From contig NZ_JAVFVT010000019.1 in assembly GCF_030929555.1 (NCBI RefSeq), forward strand, positions 62,001-126,000: a stretch of 64,000 bases of DNA, given 5' to 3'. Both the position numbers and the translations under genes were made by a program. The DNA is from Paenibacillus sp. LHD-117. Its GTDB lineage: Bacteria > Bacillota > Bacilli > Paenibacillales > Paenibacillaceae. Under the pieces are notes generated by a model. It did no database searches and was not told where the DNA came from. It was given only the letters and a program-made list of their open reading frames with translations. Shown here piece after piece: positions 1 through 9,112 of this stretch (position 1 is the stretch's first letter; the number at the start of each line of letters is the position of its first letter).

Positions 1-715
1 GATTCACCCATGCGTTCGGATCGGCCAGATTTCTGGCGATGTCCATATAACTTCCGCTGTAGATCATTTGCGCACCGCCGGTCGTCTCCTCGATCCGGAA
101 CCCTGCCGTATTCACGAGCAGCACGAAGGCGATCAGCATAAGCGCGGATCCGATTCCGTTGTAGAGGAGGAACTGGTTGGCCGTTCGCTCGCGGTTGTAA
201 TACCCCCATATCCCGATCAGGAAATACATGGCCACCAAAGTCACTTCGAAGAATATAAAAAATAAGAACACGTCGCGTGCCATAAACACACCGAGCATAC
301 CGAATTCGAGCAGCAGGAACCATGCGTAGAACGCCTTGCGCCGTTTCTTCACGTGAATAGCCGCGAGCGCTGCCATTGCCGTCACGATCGTCGTGAGGAG
401 CAGCAGCGGCAAGGATAATCCGTCAAGGCCAAGTGAATAGTTAAAGGAGAAAACGATATCCGTATCCGGCCGCAAGTCGTGGTTGACCGGCACTTCCAGC
501 CATGCCGCGTCTTCGCTGTAGACCTCGCCGCCTTGATGATTGTCGTAATCGGCATAAATCCATAAGGACAAGACCAGCGGGATCAGCGTAGCCGCGACCG
601 CGGCAGCCGTAATCCAGCGATGCCGCCCCTTGGGAAGCAGCAGAAGAACGGCCAGCCCGAGCACGGGCGCTAACAAAATGATCGACAACACTGGAATGTC
701 GGCCAGCATGCTCAT
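1..715 (-). CDS. nuoM: NADH-quinone oxidoreductase subunit M, 3' part outside window
   Basis: This is the N-terminal ~238 residues of the antiporter-like proton-pumping membrane subunit M of complex I; the rest lies beyond position 1. The start ATG at 715 overlaps the nuoL TGA in an ATGA junction, the usual sign of translational coupling. The protein begins MSMLADIPVLSIILLAPVLG, runs through several hydrophobic helices, and carries the conserved GLDGLSLPLLLLTT and EVTLVAMYFLIGIWG segments typical of NuoM/MrpD proteins. A further membrane gene such as nuoN would be expected downstream but is not visible. I am confident of the family and of the truncation by the window edge. Confidence 0.93.
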   Translation of the reverse strand, partial: MSMLADIPVLSIILLAPVLGLAVLLLLPKGRHRWITAAAVAATLIPLVLSLWIYADYDNHQGGEVYSEDAAWLEVPVNHDLRPDTDIVFSFNYSLGLDGLSLPLLLLTTIVTAMAALAAIHVKKRRKAFYAWFLLLEFGMLGVFMARDVFLFFIFFEVTLVAMYFLIGIWGYYNRERTANQFLLYNGIGSALMLIAFVLLVNTAGFRIEETTGGAQMIYSGSYMDIARNLADPNAWVN

Positions 716-2598
716 GATAGAAGCCTCCTTCCGATGATGGCGACCGCCAGCACGATGATGCCGATCACGGCGGCGAGGCTGTACGTTTGGATCTGCCCGT
801 TCTGCAAGCGGAGCGCCGTCTTGCCAGAGTAGCTCGCGACCGAGCCGGCAAACTTGACCAGCCCCCCGATCACGTACTTGTCGAATGCTCCTAGCGCCGT
901 TCCAAGCGCGCGGAGCCCCCGGACGAACACCAGCTCATAGGCCTCGTCGATGTAATACTTCCGCTCAAGCAGGCGAACGAGCCATGGCGCAGATTCTTTG
1001 ACGGCGGCCGGGCGGAGACGTCCAGAACCGTAGAACAGCCAGCCGAGATAAACACCGGCCGCCCCTGCGAGGATCGACAGCGTAATCGCTACCACGTTTC
1101 CGTGTGCGCCTGCTTCCTCGCCCGACAGCCAGCCGCCGAGCCAGCCGTTCCATGGCGTCTCGACGAATCCCGCAACGATCGCCGCGACCGCTAGCACGAC
1201 GAGCGGCACGGTCATCGTAACCGGCGATTCCTTTGCCTTCGCGACGCCCAAGCTTTCCGCTCCTGTTCCTCTCTTGCCCAGGAAGACGAGCGCGAACACC
1301 CGCGTCATGTAGAAGGCCGTGCAAAGCGCTGCCGCAAGCCCGACCGCGAACAGGAACGGGTTCTGCTCAAGCGCGACCGCTAGAATCACATCCTTCGACC
1401 AGAAGCCCGCCAGCGGCGGGATGCTTGAGAGCGCCAGCGCGCCGATCGCAAAGGTTAGGGCCGTCACGCGCATGCGCGGATAAAGTCCGCCCATTTCCTT
1501 GATGTTCTGCGTATGAACGGCATGAATGACGCTCCCCGCTGCGAGGAAGAGGAGCGCCTTGAAGAACGCGTGGGTGAACAGATGGAATATGCCGCCAGTC
1601 CAAGAACCTAGCCCGATCGCCATCATCATATAACCGAGCTGGCTAATCGTCGAATAGGCAAGCACGCGCTTCAAATCGTTCTGCGCCATCGCGATCGTCG
1701 CGGCGAAGAGCGCCGTGAATCCGCCCACGTATGCGACGACGTCGCCGGCAAAGGCGGATGCCTCCAGAATCGGGAAGGTTCGCGCCAGCAAGTATACGCC
1801 GGCAGCGACCATCGTAGCCGCATGGATCAAGGCGCTGATCGGGGTTGGCCCTTCCATCGCGTCCGGCAGCCAGACATGCAGCGGGAATTGGCCCGACTTG
1901 CCGACGGCGCCGAGGAAGATCAGCAGCGCGATAACCGTCGTAATGCCCGTCGCGATGGAGCCGCCTTGGCCTTCGAAGACACTTTCGATCATCGTGAAGC
2001 CCAGGGCATGCTCCGGCATGTACCAAAATAAAAGGAAAATGCCGATCAGCAGCCCCGCATCGCCGATTCTCGTCACGATGAATGCCTTCTTGGCGGCGGC
2101 CTTCGCGGCAGGTTTCGTATACCAGAAGCCGACCAGTAGGAAGGAGCAGACGCCGACAAGCTCCCAGAAGACGTACAAGGACAGCATATTGTCCGACAGC
2201 ACCAGTCCCAGCATCGAGAACGTGAATAACGCAACGTAACCGTAGAAAACGGTAATACGTTCGTCCTTTTTCATGTATCCGGCCGAGTAGACGTTGACGA
2301 GCAATCCGACGAAGGTGACGACGATCAGCATGAGCGCCGTCAGATTCGTGACTTCGAAGCCAAGCTCGAACGTATATCCCCCGATGCTGATCCAGTCGAA
2401 GCTATAATCGTAGTCGACCGCATTCGGTCCGATCCGCTCGAGCAGCACCAGCACCGATAGGACGAATGAAACCAGGGCGGCCAAAGATCCGATCAGCACG
2501 CCCGCCTTGCGGAAATTCCGCCCCAGCGCCGTCAGCGCCAGGAACGCGGCGAGCGGGATGAGCGGAATGACCCAAGCTGCTTTCGTATAGAAGTCCAT
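712..2598 (-). CDS. nuoL: NADH-quinone oxidoreductase subunit L
   Basis: The 628-residue antiporter-like subunit L is a large proton-pumping subunit of complex I in the cytoplasmic membrane. The central region has the family hallmarks: an LYVFWELVGVCSFLLVGFW segment with the pump glutamate, and GKSGQFPLHVWLPDAMEGPTP with the conserved lysine and histidine. The C-terminus ends in a last membrane helix after an amphipathic stretch. The start ATG at 2598 follows a GGAGGTGA Shine-Dalgarno. It lies 7 bp downstream of nuoK and overlaps nuoM by 4 bp, inside one operon. Length is normal for the family. Confidence 0.97.
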   Translation of the reverse strand: MDFYTKAAWVIPLIPLAAFLALTALGRNFRKAGVLIGSLAALVSFVLSVLVLLERIGPNAVDYDYSFDWISIGGYTFELGFEVTNLTALMLIVVTFVGLLVNVYSAGYMKKDERITVFYGYVALFTFSMLGLVLSDNMLSLYVFWELVGVCSFLLVGFWYTKPAAKAAAKKAFIVTRIGDAGLLIGIFLLFWYMPEHALGFTMIESVFEGQGGSIATGITTVIALLIFLGAVGKSGQFPLHVWLPDAMEGPTPISALIHAATMVAAGVYLLARTFPILEASAFAGDVVAYVGGFTALFAATIAMAQNDLKRVLAYSTISQLGYMMMAIGLGSWTGGIFHLFTHAFFKALLFLAAGSVIHAVHTQNIKEMGGLYPRMRVTALTFAIGALALSSIPPLAGFWSKDVILAVALEQNPFLFAVGLAAALCTAFYMTRVFALVFLGKRGTGAESLGVAKAKESPVTMTVPLVVLAVAAIVAGFVETPWNGWLGGWLSGEEAGAHGNVVAITLSILAGAAGVYLGWLFYGSGRLRPAAVKESAPWLVRLLERKYYIDEAYELVFVRGLRALGTALGAFDKYVIGGLVKFAGSVASYSGKTALRLQNGQIQTYSLAAVIGIIVLAVAIIGRRLLS

Positions 2599-2605
2599 TC
2601 CCGCT

Positions 2606-2908
2606 TCACCTCCTCATGGCATTCATTTGTTCGACGTCCACGGAGCCCCGGGCCCGGAACAGCGCGATCAGCACCGCTACGGCAACGGCAGCCTCCGCCG
2701 CGGCAACGGTAATCGTAAAGACCGAGAAGATTTGGCCCGTCAATGACGGGACGACCCCGTATTTGGAGAAGGCGATCAAGTTCAAATTGACCGCGTTCAG
2801 CATAAGCTCCAGCGAGAGGAGCACGATAATCGCGTTGCGCTTGGCAAGTGCGCCGTACAAGCCGATGCAGAACAGAATCGCGGCCAGCGTCAGATAAGAA
2901 GGTAACAT
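2606..2908 (-). CDS. nuoK: NADH-quinone oxidoreductase subunit K
   Basis: NuoK is a 100-residue, three-helix membrane subunit of complex I, homologous to MrpC. The ORF reads [19 protein letters not shown] at the N-terminus, has the conserved [20 protein letters not shown] helix with its buried glutamate, and ends with a helix containing an acidic [11 protein letters not shown] stretch. The length matches the family exactly. An AAGGAGG motif precedes the ATG at 2908. It sits between nuoJ (5 bp away) and nuoL (7 bp away) and is surely co-transcribed with them. Confidence 0.97.
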   Translation of the reverse strand: MLPSYLTLAAILFCIGLYGALAKRNAIIVLLSLELMLNAVNLNLIAFSKYGVVPSLTGQIFSVFTITVAAAEAAVAVAVLIALFRARGSVDVEQMNAMRR

Positions 2909-2913
2909 CTTAA

Positions 2914-3435
2914 TTAATCCGCCTCCTTCTTCGCCAAGGAGATCGCGCCGATGAACGCCACTGTGAGCAGGACGGACAGCAGCTCGAACGGCACGATATA
3001 GCCGGTATAGAGCAGCTCGCCAATCGCCATCGTATTGTCCGTCCCAGCCTCAAGCACCCCCGCAGCTCCCGCTTCCGGAATTTCCGTCGTGCGAATCGCG
3101 TAGAACAGCAGGCCGAACAGACTAAGCGCCCCCGCGGCGGCTAGCGTCTCGCGAAGCGTGCCGACCGTTTCTTTCTGCGCGTCGTGCTTGGTCATCATAA
3201 TGCCGAAGATCATCAGGATCGACACCGCGCCCGCATAGATGAGCACTTGGACGAACGCTGCGAATTCCGCGTCCAGCAGCACGTATATGCCGGCGAGGCC
3301 GAGGAATACCGCCGCCATGGATACGACCATGTGAACGACCTTCTCCAAGCTGATCATAAGGACGGCGCCGGCAATCATGACGGCGGCGAAAATGAAGAAC
3401 GCTACGAATGCTCCCGTAACCTCCACGTTAAACAA
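2914..3435 (-). CDS. nuoJ: NADH-quinone oxidoreductase subunit J
   Basis: NuoJ is a five-helix membrane subunit of complex I near the quinone chamber. The 173-residue product shows the family's [20 protein letters not shown] segment followed by the [18 protein letters not shown] helix, where the transmembrane pi-bulge normally lies. The start appears to be TTG at 3435, immediately after the nuoI stop, with a GGAGG motif about 10 bases upstream; a GTG three codons later is an alternative. It is embedded in the nuo operon between nuoI and nuoK. Confidence 0.95.
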   Translation of the reverse strand: MFNVEVTGAFVAFFIFAAVMIAGAVLMISLEKVVHMVVSMAAVFLGLAGIYVLLDAEFAAFVQVLIYAGAVSILMIFGIMMTKHDAQKETVGTLRETLAAAGALSLFGLLFYAIRTTEIPEAGAAGVLEAGTDNTMAIGELLYTGYIVPFELLSVLLTVAFIGAISLAKKEAD

Positions 3436-3888
3436 TTATTTGGCGCCTCCTTTGGCCGGTGCCCCGATGTTGTTGTTATCCTTGCGCACGAGCGTATTAT
3501 TGTCGGTCAGCCACTCCGCATCCTTATACAATTCGTCCCGGCTGTAGGTCGCGAGCTCGAAGTGGTTCGTCATGACGATCGCTTCCGTCGGGCATACCTC
3601 CGTGCACAGATCGCACAGGATGCAAATTTCGAAATTGATATCGAACGTGTCGATGACCTTGCCCCGCTTCTCGGGATCCGGATTCGGCTTGCCCGTCAGC
3701 GTGATGCAGTCGGTCGGGCAAATTCTTGCGCATTGGTTGCAGACGATGCACAGGTCGGGAATAAAATGCTGGATGCCGCGGAAGCGGTCCGGCATATGAA
3801 TCGGTTCATCGGGATAAGCGGTCGTCACCTTGGGCGCGGCCATCGACTTCAGCGTAACGCCGAGTCCTTGCAGCATTCCGTTCATCAT
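3436..3888 (-). CDS. nuoI: NADH-quinone oxidoreductase subunit I (2x[4Fe-4S] protein)
   Basis: NuoI is a peripheral-arm subunit that carries two tetranuclear iron-sulfur clusters and passes electrons to the N2 cluster in NuoB. Two ferredoxin motifs are visible, CIVCNQCARICPTDC and CILCDLCTEVCPTEA, giving eight cysteine ligands. I placed the start at ATG 3888, preceded by GGAGG with 7-bp spacing, because the longer open frame (to 3981) would run back into nuoH with no similarity to the family. The 150-residue product is normal. The gene is 17 bp downstream of nuoH and abuts nuoJ. Confidence 0.96.
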   Translation of the reverse strand: MMNGMLQGLGVTLKSMAAPKVTTAYPDEPIHMPDRFRGIQHFIPDLCIVCNQCARICPTDCITLTGKPNPDPEKRGKVIDTFDINFEICILCDLCTEVCPTEAIVMTNHFELATYSRDELYKDAEWLTDNNTLVRKDNNNIGAPAKGGAK

Positions 3889-3905
3889 GCGAATTCCTCC
3901 AATCC

Positions 3906-4916
3906 TTATTTGACGAACAGCTCCAGATATAAGGCCGTCAAAAACACATTCAGCAGCGCGACCGGCAGCAGCACCTTCCAACCGAGTCCCATCAGCTGGT
4001 CCACGCGGAGGCGCGGGAACGTAGCCCGGATCCAGAAAAACGAAAAGACGACGGCGACGAACTTCAGCAAGAACCAGACCAGTCCGGGCACGAAATCGAG
4101 GAATGGGGCGGGCGGATGCCAGCCTCCCAGGAACAGCACCGTCACGAGAGCGGCAATGGCGTAGACGTACACGTATTCCGCCAGCATAAAAAACGCGAAC
4201 CGGAAGCCGCTGTACTCGACGTGATAACCGGCTACCAGCTCCGACTCCGCCTCCGGCAGGTCGAACGGCGTTCGGTTAAGCTCCGATACGGCCGCGATAT
4301 AGAATACGGCGAAGCCGATGATCTGGGGCAGGAAGTTCCACTCCCAGAACCAGTCGCCTTGGGCGGCGACGATCGTCTTCAGGTTCAAGCTGCCGCTGAG
4401 CAGAATCACTCCGACGACCGAGATGACCAGCGGCACTTCGTAGCTGATCATCTGCGCCGCCGAACGCATGCCCCCAAGCAGCGCGTATTTGTTATTGGAT
4501 GCCCACCCGCCGAGCACCATCCCCAGCGTAGTGATCCCGGAGAGCGCCACATAATAGAGAAGACCGACGTTGAGGTCGGCAAAATAAAGCTTTTCCGTAT
4601 ACGGAATGACCGCCAGCACGGCGAAGGCCGGCACGAACGCGAGCGCCGGCGCGAGAATGAACAGCAGCCGGTCCGCCTTGCGCGGTATCGTGTCTTCCTT
4701 GATGAGCAGCTTCAGGATATCCGCCACCGTCTGCAGCAAGCCGAGCGGCCCGACGCGGTTCGGACCGATCCGGAGCTGCATCCAGCCGATGACCTTCCGC
4801 TCGTAGTAGATGGCATACGTCACGAACCCCAGCACGATCAGCAGGAAGACGACTCCCCACACGAACAAAATAAGCGCGTTTCCCCAAGTCATCGTCTCGT
4901 TCAGCCATGCGCCCAT
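3906..4916 (-). CDS. nuoH: NADH-quinone oxidoreductase subunit H
   Basis: NuoH is the membrane subunit that forms the quinone-binding tunnel with NuoB and NuoD. The 336-residue product has the conserved ERKVIGWMQLRIGPNRVGP loop near the N-terminus, NRTPFDLPEAESELVAGYHVEYSG in the middle, and eight or so hydrophobic helices. The ATG at 4916 shares one base with the nuoD stop (TGATG), indicating coupled translation; an upstream extension to 5261 lies inside nuoD and was rejected. Confidence 0.96.
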   Translation of the reverse strand: MGAWLNETMTWGNALILFVWGVVFLLIVLGFVTYAIYYERKVIGWMQLRIGPNRVGPLGLLQTVADILKLLIKEDTIPRKADRLLFILAPALAFVPAFAVLAVIPYTEKLYFADLNVGLLYYVALSGITTLGMVLGGWASNNKYALLGGMRSAAQMISYEVPLVISVVGVILLSGSLNLKTIVAAQGDWFWEWNFLPQIIGFAVFYIAAVSELNRTPFDLPEAESELVAGYHVEYSGFRFAFFMLAEYVYVYAIAALVTVLFLGGWHPPAPFLDFVPGLVWFLLKFVAVVFSFFWIRATFPRLRVDQLMGLGWKVLLPVALLNVFLTALYLELFVK

Positions 4917-6016
4917 CAGCAGTCCACCTCCCCGACCACGATATCGATGCCGCCCAGAATCGTAATCAGATTGGTCATCGACTCGCCGACGAGAAGCTTC
5001 GGCAGGATGCCGAGATTGACGAACGACGGCCGGCGGAATTTGAGCCGGTACGGCTCGGCCTTGCCTTTGGATACGATATGGCAGCCGATCTCGCCGCGCG
5101 GCGATTCGATTCTGGCGTAGGCTTCGCCCGCGGGGGGACGAATGGCGCGAGGCACTTTCCCCATCGTCTCGCCGTCCTTCGGAAACTGCGCGACCGCTTG
5201 CTTCAAAATGCGCAGGCTTTGGCGAATTTCCTCCAGCCGGATCCGGTAACGATCGTAACAATCGCCGTTCGTCCCGACGGGTACGTCGAATTCGAACCGG
5301 TCATATAGGCTGTACGGTTCATCCTTGCGCAGATCCCACTTCACGCCGGTGCAGCGCAGGTTCGCGCCGGACAAGCCGTAGTCGATCGCCGTCTCCGCGT
5401 CGTATCGTCCGACGCCCTTGATACGGGCGAGGAAAATTTCGTTGCCCGACACCAGCTTATCGTACTCCTCCAGCTTTTTCTCCATGTACGGGATGAATGC
5501 TTCGACTTTATCCATCCAGCCGGGCGGAGCATCCCACTTCACGCCGCCCACTCGCATGTAATTGTATGTAAGCCGCGCGCCGCACAGCTCGTTGAATAAA
5601 TTAATGATCATTTCGCGATCCCGGAACGCGTACAGGAACGGGCTCATGGCCCCGATGTCAAGCAAGTACGTGCCCCACCAGACGAGATGGCTGGCCACCC
5701 GCTGCAGCTCCATAACGATCAGGCGCAGAAATTCGGCGCGAAGCGGCACTTCCAGCCCCATCATCTTCTCCACAGCGTGGACGATAACGTAGTTGTTCGT
5801 CATGGCCGAGACATAATCCATTCGGTCGGTATAAGGAATGATTTGCGTAAAATTCAAGTCTTCCGCCAGCTTCTCCGTTCCCCTGTGCAAATAACCCATG
5901 ACCGGCGTAGCTTCCGTGATCACTTCTCCGTCGAGCTTCACCACGATTCTGAACACGCCGTGCGTGCTTGGATGCTGGGGTCCTACGTTTAGCAGCAATT
6001 CCTCAGTTCGAATCAT
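4916..6016 (-). CDS. nuoD: NADH-quinone oxidoreductase subunit D
   Basis: NuoD is the 49-kDa-type subunit that together with NuoB and NuoH forms the quinone reduction site. The 366-residue sequence begins MIRTEELLLNVGPQHPSTHG with the conserved histidines of the quinone site and ends ILGGIDIVVGEVDC, the typical C-terminus with the aspartate. NuoC is a separate gene here, unlike the NuoCD fusion of E. coli. A GGAGGTG motif lies upstream of ATG 6016. It is 7 bp downstream of nuoC and overlaps nuoH by one base. Confidence 0.96.
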   Translation of the reverse strand: MIRTEELLLNVGPQHPSTHGVFRIVVKLDGEVITEATPVMGYLHRGTEKLAEDLNFTQIIPYTDRMDYVSAMTNNYVIVHAVEKMMGLEVPLRAEFLRLIVMELQRVASHLVWWGTYLLDIGAMSPFLYAFRDREMIINLFNELCGARLTYNYMRVGGVKWDAPPGWMDKVEAFIPYMEKKLEEYDKLVSGNEIFLARIKGVGRYDAETAIDYGLSGANLRCTGVKWDLRKDEPYSLYDRFEFDVPVGTNGDCYDRYRIRLEEIRQSLRILKQAVAQFPKDGETMGKVPRAIRPPAGEAYARIESPRGEIGCHIVSKGKAEPYRLKFRRPSFVNLGILPKLLVGESMTNLITILGGIDIVVGEVDC

Positions 6017-6023
6017 CGACTGG

Positions 6024-6950
6024 CTACACCTCCGAATCGAGCGGTTCGTAGTCTTTGCGAAGCGGATGGCCGACCCAGTCGTCCGGCATCATGATCCGCC
6101 TCAGATCGGGATGGCCGGGGAAATCGACGCCCAGCAAGTCGTAAATCTCGCGTTCGTTCCAGTTCGCCGACTGCCACACCGGCGTCGCGGACGGAACGGA
6201 AGCGGCATCGCGCTCCGTCCTCACCTTCACGGCGACATCGCGTTTGCTGACTAGCGACAGCAGATGGTAGACCACCTCGAGATGGGTCTCGTAATCGACG
6301 CCGGTCACGTTGCGCAAATAATCGAACCGAAGCTCGCCGTGCTCCTTCAGCAGCCGCGCGGCCGACGGCCAATGCCCGCTCTTCAAGACGAGAGTCGGCA
6401 TGTCGCCGTTCAGCTCGTTCAGATACGCTTCATCGATCGCGTCTTCCGCGACCTCGCCCCGCAAGAGTGCCTGCAGCAGCTCGAGCTCCGGCAGCCGGAC
6501 GGATGGCGGCTTCGGCTCCTCGGGCGCCGCCCCTTCCGCGCCCTCAGCCTCAGCCTTGGCTTTGGCCGCGGCCCGCGCCGCCCGCGCTTCCGCAGCCGCC
6601 TTCAGCTTAGCCTCACGCTCCGGATCGGCGGCTGCTTCAGCCGGCGCGCTTCCGCCGGACTCCGCGGCCTCTGCCTCCGCCTTGGCTTTCGCCGCGGCCC
6701 TTGCGGCACGCGCCTCCGCGGCCGCCTTCAGCTTCGCTTCGCGCTCCGGATCGGCGGCCGGCTCGGGCGCGGCTTGCGGTACGCCCTCTTCCGCGGACAC
6801 CGCCGCGGCAGGCTCGCCCTCAGGCTTCGCCTCTGCCTCAGCCGCGCCGCCCTGTTCAGCCTTCGCCTCGTCTCCGCCGGCAGACGCCAACTTCTCCTTC
6901 GCTTCCGCCGCCCCCGGCTCCTGCGGCTCCTTCTTCTGCTCGTCGCTCAC
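6024..6950 (-). CDS. nuoC: NADH-quinone oxidoreductase subunit C with an Ala/Glu/Lys-rich N-terminal extension
   Basis: NuoC is a peripheral-arm subunit of complex I. The family domain is the C-terminal half (about residues 150-308) and ends with [20 protein letters not shown] and the RRIMMPDDW...RKDYEP signature. In front sits a ~145-residue low-complexity extension of Ala, Glu, Lys and Arg that contains a near-exact 30-residue duplication (residues 65-94 and 107-136, core [20 protein letters not shown]). The start is GTG at 6950 overlapping the nuoB TGA by 4 bp. The extension is predicted helical and charged and is absent from E. coli NuoC; its job is unknown. Confidence 0.94.
   Translation of the reverse strand: MSDEQKKEPQEPGAAEAKEKLASAGGDEAKAEQGGAAEAEAKPEGEPAAAVSAEEGVPQAAPEPAADPEREAKLKAAAEARAARAAAKAKAEAEAAESGGSAPAEAAADPEREAKLKAAAEARAARAAAKAKAEAEGAEGAAPEEPKPPSVRLPELELLQALLRGEVAEDAIDEAYLNELNGDMPTLVLKSGHWPSAARLLKEHGELRFDYLRNVTGVDYETHLEVVYHLLSLVSKRDVAVKVRTERDAASVPSATPVWQSANWNEREIYDLLGVDFPGHPDLRRIMMPDDWVGHPLRKDYEPLDSEV
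6543..6758 (-). repeat. Two 90-bp direct repeats inside nuoC
   Basis: Two copies of a 90-bp coding unit (6669-6758 and 6543-6632) encode the same 30-residue Ala/Lys/Glu-rich segment and are offset by 126 bp. The DNA copies differ at only a few positions, which suggests a fairly recent in-frame duplication within the linker region of nuoC. Confidence 0.85.
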
Positions 6951-7465
6951 CCTCCGTTCACCCGCTTCCCTGTCTTCCCTTCGTAGCGGATTTTCTCCTG
7001 CAGCTTGTTGATGCCGTAGATGAGCGCCGCCGGATTCGGCGGGCAGCCCGGTATGTAGACGTCGACGGGCACGATCTGGTCGACCCCCTTAATGACGGCG
7101 TATGACTTCACGTACGGCCCTCCCGCGGTCGCGCAGGAACCCATGGCGATGACCCACTTCGGCTCCGGCATCTGGTCGTACAGACGGCGCAGCAGCGGTC
7201 CCATCTTCTTCGTCACGGTACCCGAGACGATCATGACATCCGATTGTCTTGGCGACGTGCGGAACATGACGCCGAACCGGTCCAGGTCGTAGTGAGAAGC
7301 TCCCGTGCCCATCATCTCGATGGCGCAGCAGGCGAGTCCGAACGTAAGCGGCCACAGCGAGTTGCTGCGCGCCCATGCCTTAAGGCTCTCCAGCGTGCCC
7401 ATGAATACGTTGCGTTCCAGCTCTTTGCGTTCTTCGAGCGTAATCGATTCCAGGTTCAATTCCAT
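6947..7465 (-). CDS. nuoB: NADH-quinone oxidoreductase subunit B
   Basis: NuoB holds the terminal iron-sulfur cluster N2 that reduces quinone. All cluster ligands are visible: the tandem cysteines in [10 protein letters not shown], the cysteine in [11 protein letters not shown] and that in [10 protein letters not shown] chose ATG 7465 (172 residues, [10 protein letters not shown]...) because it has AGAGGG 7 bp upstream and matches the usual N-terminus; an in-frame ATG at 7486 would add seven residues but has a weak ribosome site. It overlaps the end of nuoA by 10 bp and nuoC by 4 bp. Confidence 0.95.
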   Translation of the reverse strand: MELNLESITLEERKELERNVFMGTLESLKAWARSNSLWPLTFGLACCAIEMMGTGASHYDLDRFGVMFRTSPRQSDVMIVSGTVTKKMGPLLRRLYDQMPEPKWVIAMGSCATAGGPYVKSYAVIKGVDQIVPVDVYIPGCPPNPAALIYGINKLQEKIRYEGKTGKRVNGG

Positions 7466-7821
7466 CTCAGCACCCTCTTCTTCCATGCGTATAGGAGTCC
7501 AATGAGCAGCATTCCCGCGAAAATGACCATTTCGACCAGAACAAAAAGGCCGAGCTTATTGTACGCAACGGCCCATGGATATAAGAAAACGGTTTCCACA
7601 TCAAAAATAACAAACATAAGCGCAAACAAGTAATACCGGATATTGAATCTGACCTGACCTTCGCCTACGGGTTCGTTGCCGCTCTCGTACGTGCTGCTCT
7701 TCGGTTCCGTCGGCTTGTGAGGCCTGAGAAGCTTGCCCAGGGACAATGCGACGACCGGAAGCAGGATGCCCAGCACGAGAAAGATGGCGACGACAACGTA
7801 GTGGTTGACGTAATTTTCCAC
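7456..7821 (-). CDS. nuoA: NADH-quinone oxidoreductase subunit A
   Basis: NuoA is a three-helix membrane subunit and the first gene of this operon. The 121-residue product has the diagnostic [20 protein letters not shown] loop followed by the [22 protein letters not shown] helix with the conserved acidic pair. Translation seems to start at GTG 7821, preceded by GGAGGCGATC. The operon continues nuoBCDHIJKLM; nuoE, nuoF and nuoG are not between nuoD and nuoH, where they lie in E. coli. A promoter is proposed at 7897-7925. Confidence 0.95.
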   Translation of the reverse strand: MENYVNHYVVVAIFLVLGILLPVVALSLGKLLRPHKPTEPKSSTYESGNEPVGEGQVRFNIRYYLFALMFVIFDVETVFLYPWAVAYNKLGLFVLVEMVIFAGMLLIGLLYAWKKRVLRWN

Positions 7822-7896
7822 ACGATCGCCTCCGTCATTGGATGGTATGGGATCTGTTCGAATTGCTAGGAAAGGTACGGTTCATTTTTCCTCACA

Positions 7897-7925
7897 ATTA
7901 TAACAAATGCTTCCACGACCGTCTA
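7897..7925 (-). promoter_or_regulatory. Candidate sigma-A promoter of the nuo operon
   Basis: On the minus strand the sequence reads TAGACG, 17 bases, TATAAT. The -10 box is perfect and the -35 box matches 4 of 6 positions. Transcription would begin near 7890 and leave a ~70-base leader before nuoA. Confidence 0.6.
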
Positions 7926-7956
7926 TGACGGAGTTGGCCATGTACCCGCGCATCTC

Positions 7957-9108
7957 CTACGGATTCGGACCGTTTAGCGGGAAACGTCCGTCCAGGCTGC
8001 TTCGCTTGCGCAACGCATAGGCGGCCAGAAGCAGCAGCAGCGGAAGGACGAGCCCTTGCGCCACGCTATACACCGTCCATACGTTCATGGCGAACGTCGT
8101 CGTGTGAACGCCGTTGCGGTAGATGACGAGCGATAGTGAAGCAATCAGCACGCCAAGCGGGAAGACAAGCGGACGGTACGCGCGAAGTCCCAGTAACTGC
8201 CCCAGCAGGATGGACAACGTGTAGAAGCATAAGGAAAGCTTCATGAACACGGTACCGATCCAGATCACGGCGAATAGAATCTCGACGCGAACGAGGATCT
8301 CTTCTATATTTATGAGCTTGGCCATCTCATAAACCGCGAACGGGCTTCTCGATACTTCCGAAGGGCTCATCACGGCGATCAACAAGGCGACGATCAGCGT
8401 GCTGATCGCGCCGCTCATCGCCACCGCCAAGAATACGCGTTTCCGCAGCTTCTCCCGCTCCGTCTTCTTCACCATCGGCAGGATCGCCGTCAAGAACACA
8501 CATTCCGTCAAAGGAAAACCGAGCACGGGGTACATGCCTTTCAGCGGCGTCATCCAGCCATTCCCGAGCACGGGTGCAAAAAATTCCAGATGCACTTGGT
8601 TCATCAGCGACACCGTGATGATGACCAGAACGAAGACGGTCCATACGAACAGCATTTCGCCCGTACGGGCAATCGTCTCGAGTCCAAGATAAACCCCGTA
8701 TATAATAACCACCATGAACGTTCCGCTAATAAACCAATTTGGCGTTTGCGGCAGGACGGTCTTGCTCATGAAATCGACCATGTTCCGAAGCACCAGCGTG
8801 CTGAGCACGAAGAAGAAGAACACGTACGTCAAGGCTATGAGCTTGCCTGCCCATTTCCCCGCGATGACCTCCGAAAATTGGCCGATCGTCAGCCGCGGGA
8901 ACCGGTTCATGAGCGCCAAATAGAGCAGGACGATCCCGTAATGGATCGGAATGATGAGCAGCATCGTTATCCAACCGTCCTGCTTCGCAATGGAAACGGT
9001 CGCCGTAGGCACGATGAGCGCTGCGCTGCCGAGGGAGAACAAATACAGCATTTTGGCCAGCTGCCCGGAGGTGACTTCGCCATTCGACACGCCATTCATT
9101 TTGGGCAT
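7957..9108 (-). CDS. Spore germination protein, GerAB-type B subunit
   Basis: This is the B subunit of a GerA-type germinant receptor, a member of the amino acid/polyamine/organocation permease superfamily located in the inner spore membrane and thought to bind the nutrient. The 383-residue protein has about ten hydrophobic segments, beginning TSGQLAKMLYLFSLGSAALI. The start is ATG 9108, preceded by a full AAAGGAGG; an ORF extension upstream to 9210 is not supported. It is the last gene of the operon A-C-D-B and lies 4 bp from the small gene at 9113. Germinant specificity cannot be read from the sequence. Confidence 0.93.
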   Translation of the reverse strand: MPKMNGVSNGEVTSGQLAKMLYLFSLGSAALIVPTATVSIAKQDGWITMLLIIPIHYGIVLLYLALMNRFPRLTIGQFSEVIAGKWAGKLIALTYVFFFFVLSTLVLRNMVDFMSKTVLPQTPNWFISGTFMVVIIYGVYLGLETIARTGEMLFVWTVFVLVIITVSLMNQVHLEFFAPVLGNGWMTPLKGMYPVLGFPLTECVFLTAILPMVKKTEREKLRKRVFLAVAMSGAISTLIVALLIAVMSPSEVSRSPFAVYEMAKLINIEEILVRVEILFAVIWIGTVFMKLSLCFYTLSILLGQLLGLRAYRPLVFPLGVLIASLSLVIYRNGVHTTTFAMNVWTVYSVAQGLVLPLLLLLAAYALRKRSSLDGRFPLNGPNP

Positions 9109-9112
9109 TTGC

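Noticed and set aside
965..1324. Minus-strand 119-residue ORF within nuoL
   Set aside because: Arg/Gly-rich alternative frame of nuoL with no independent support; many similar frames exist throughout because of high GC content.
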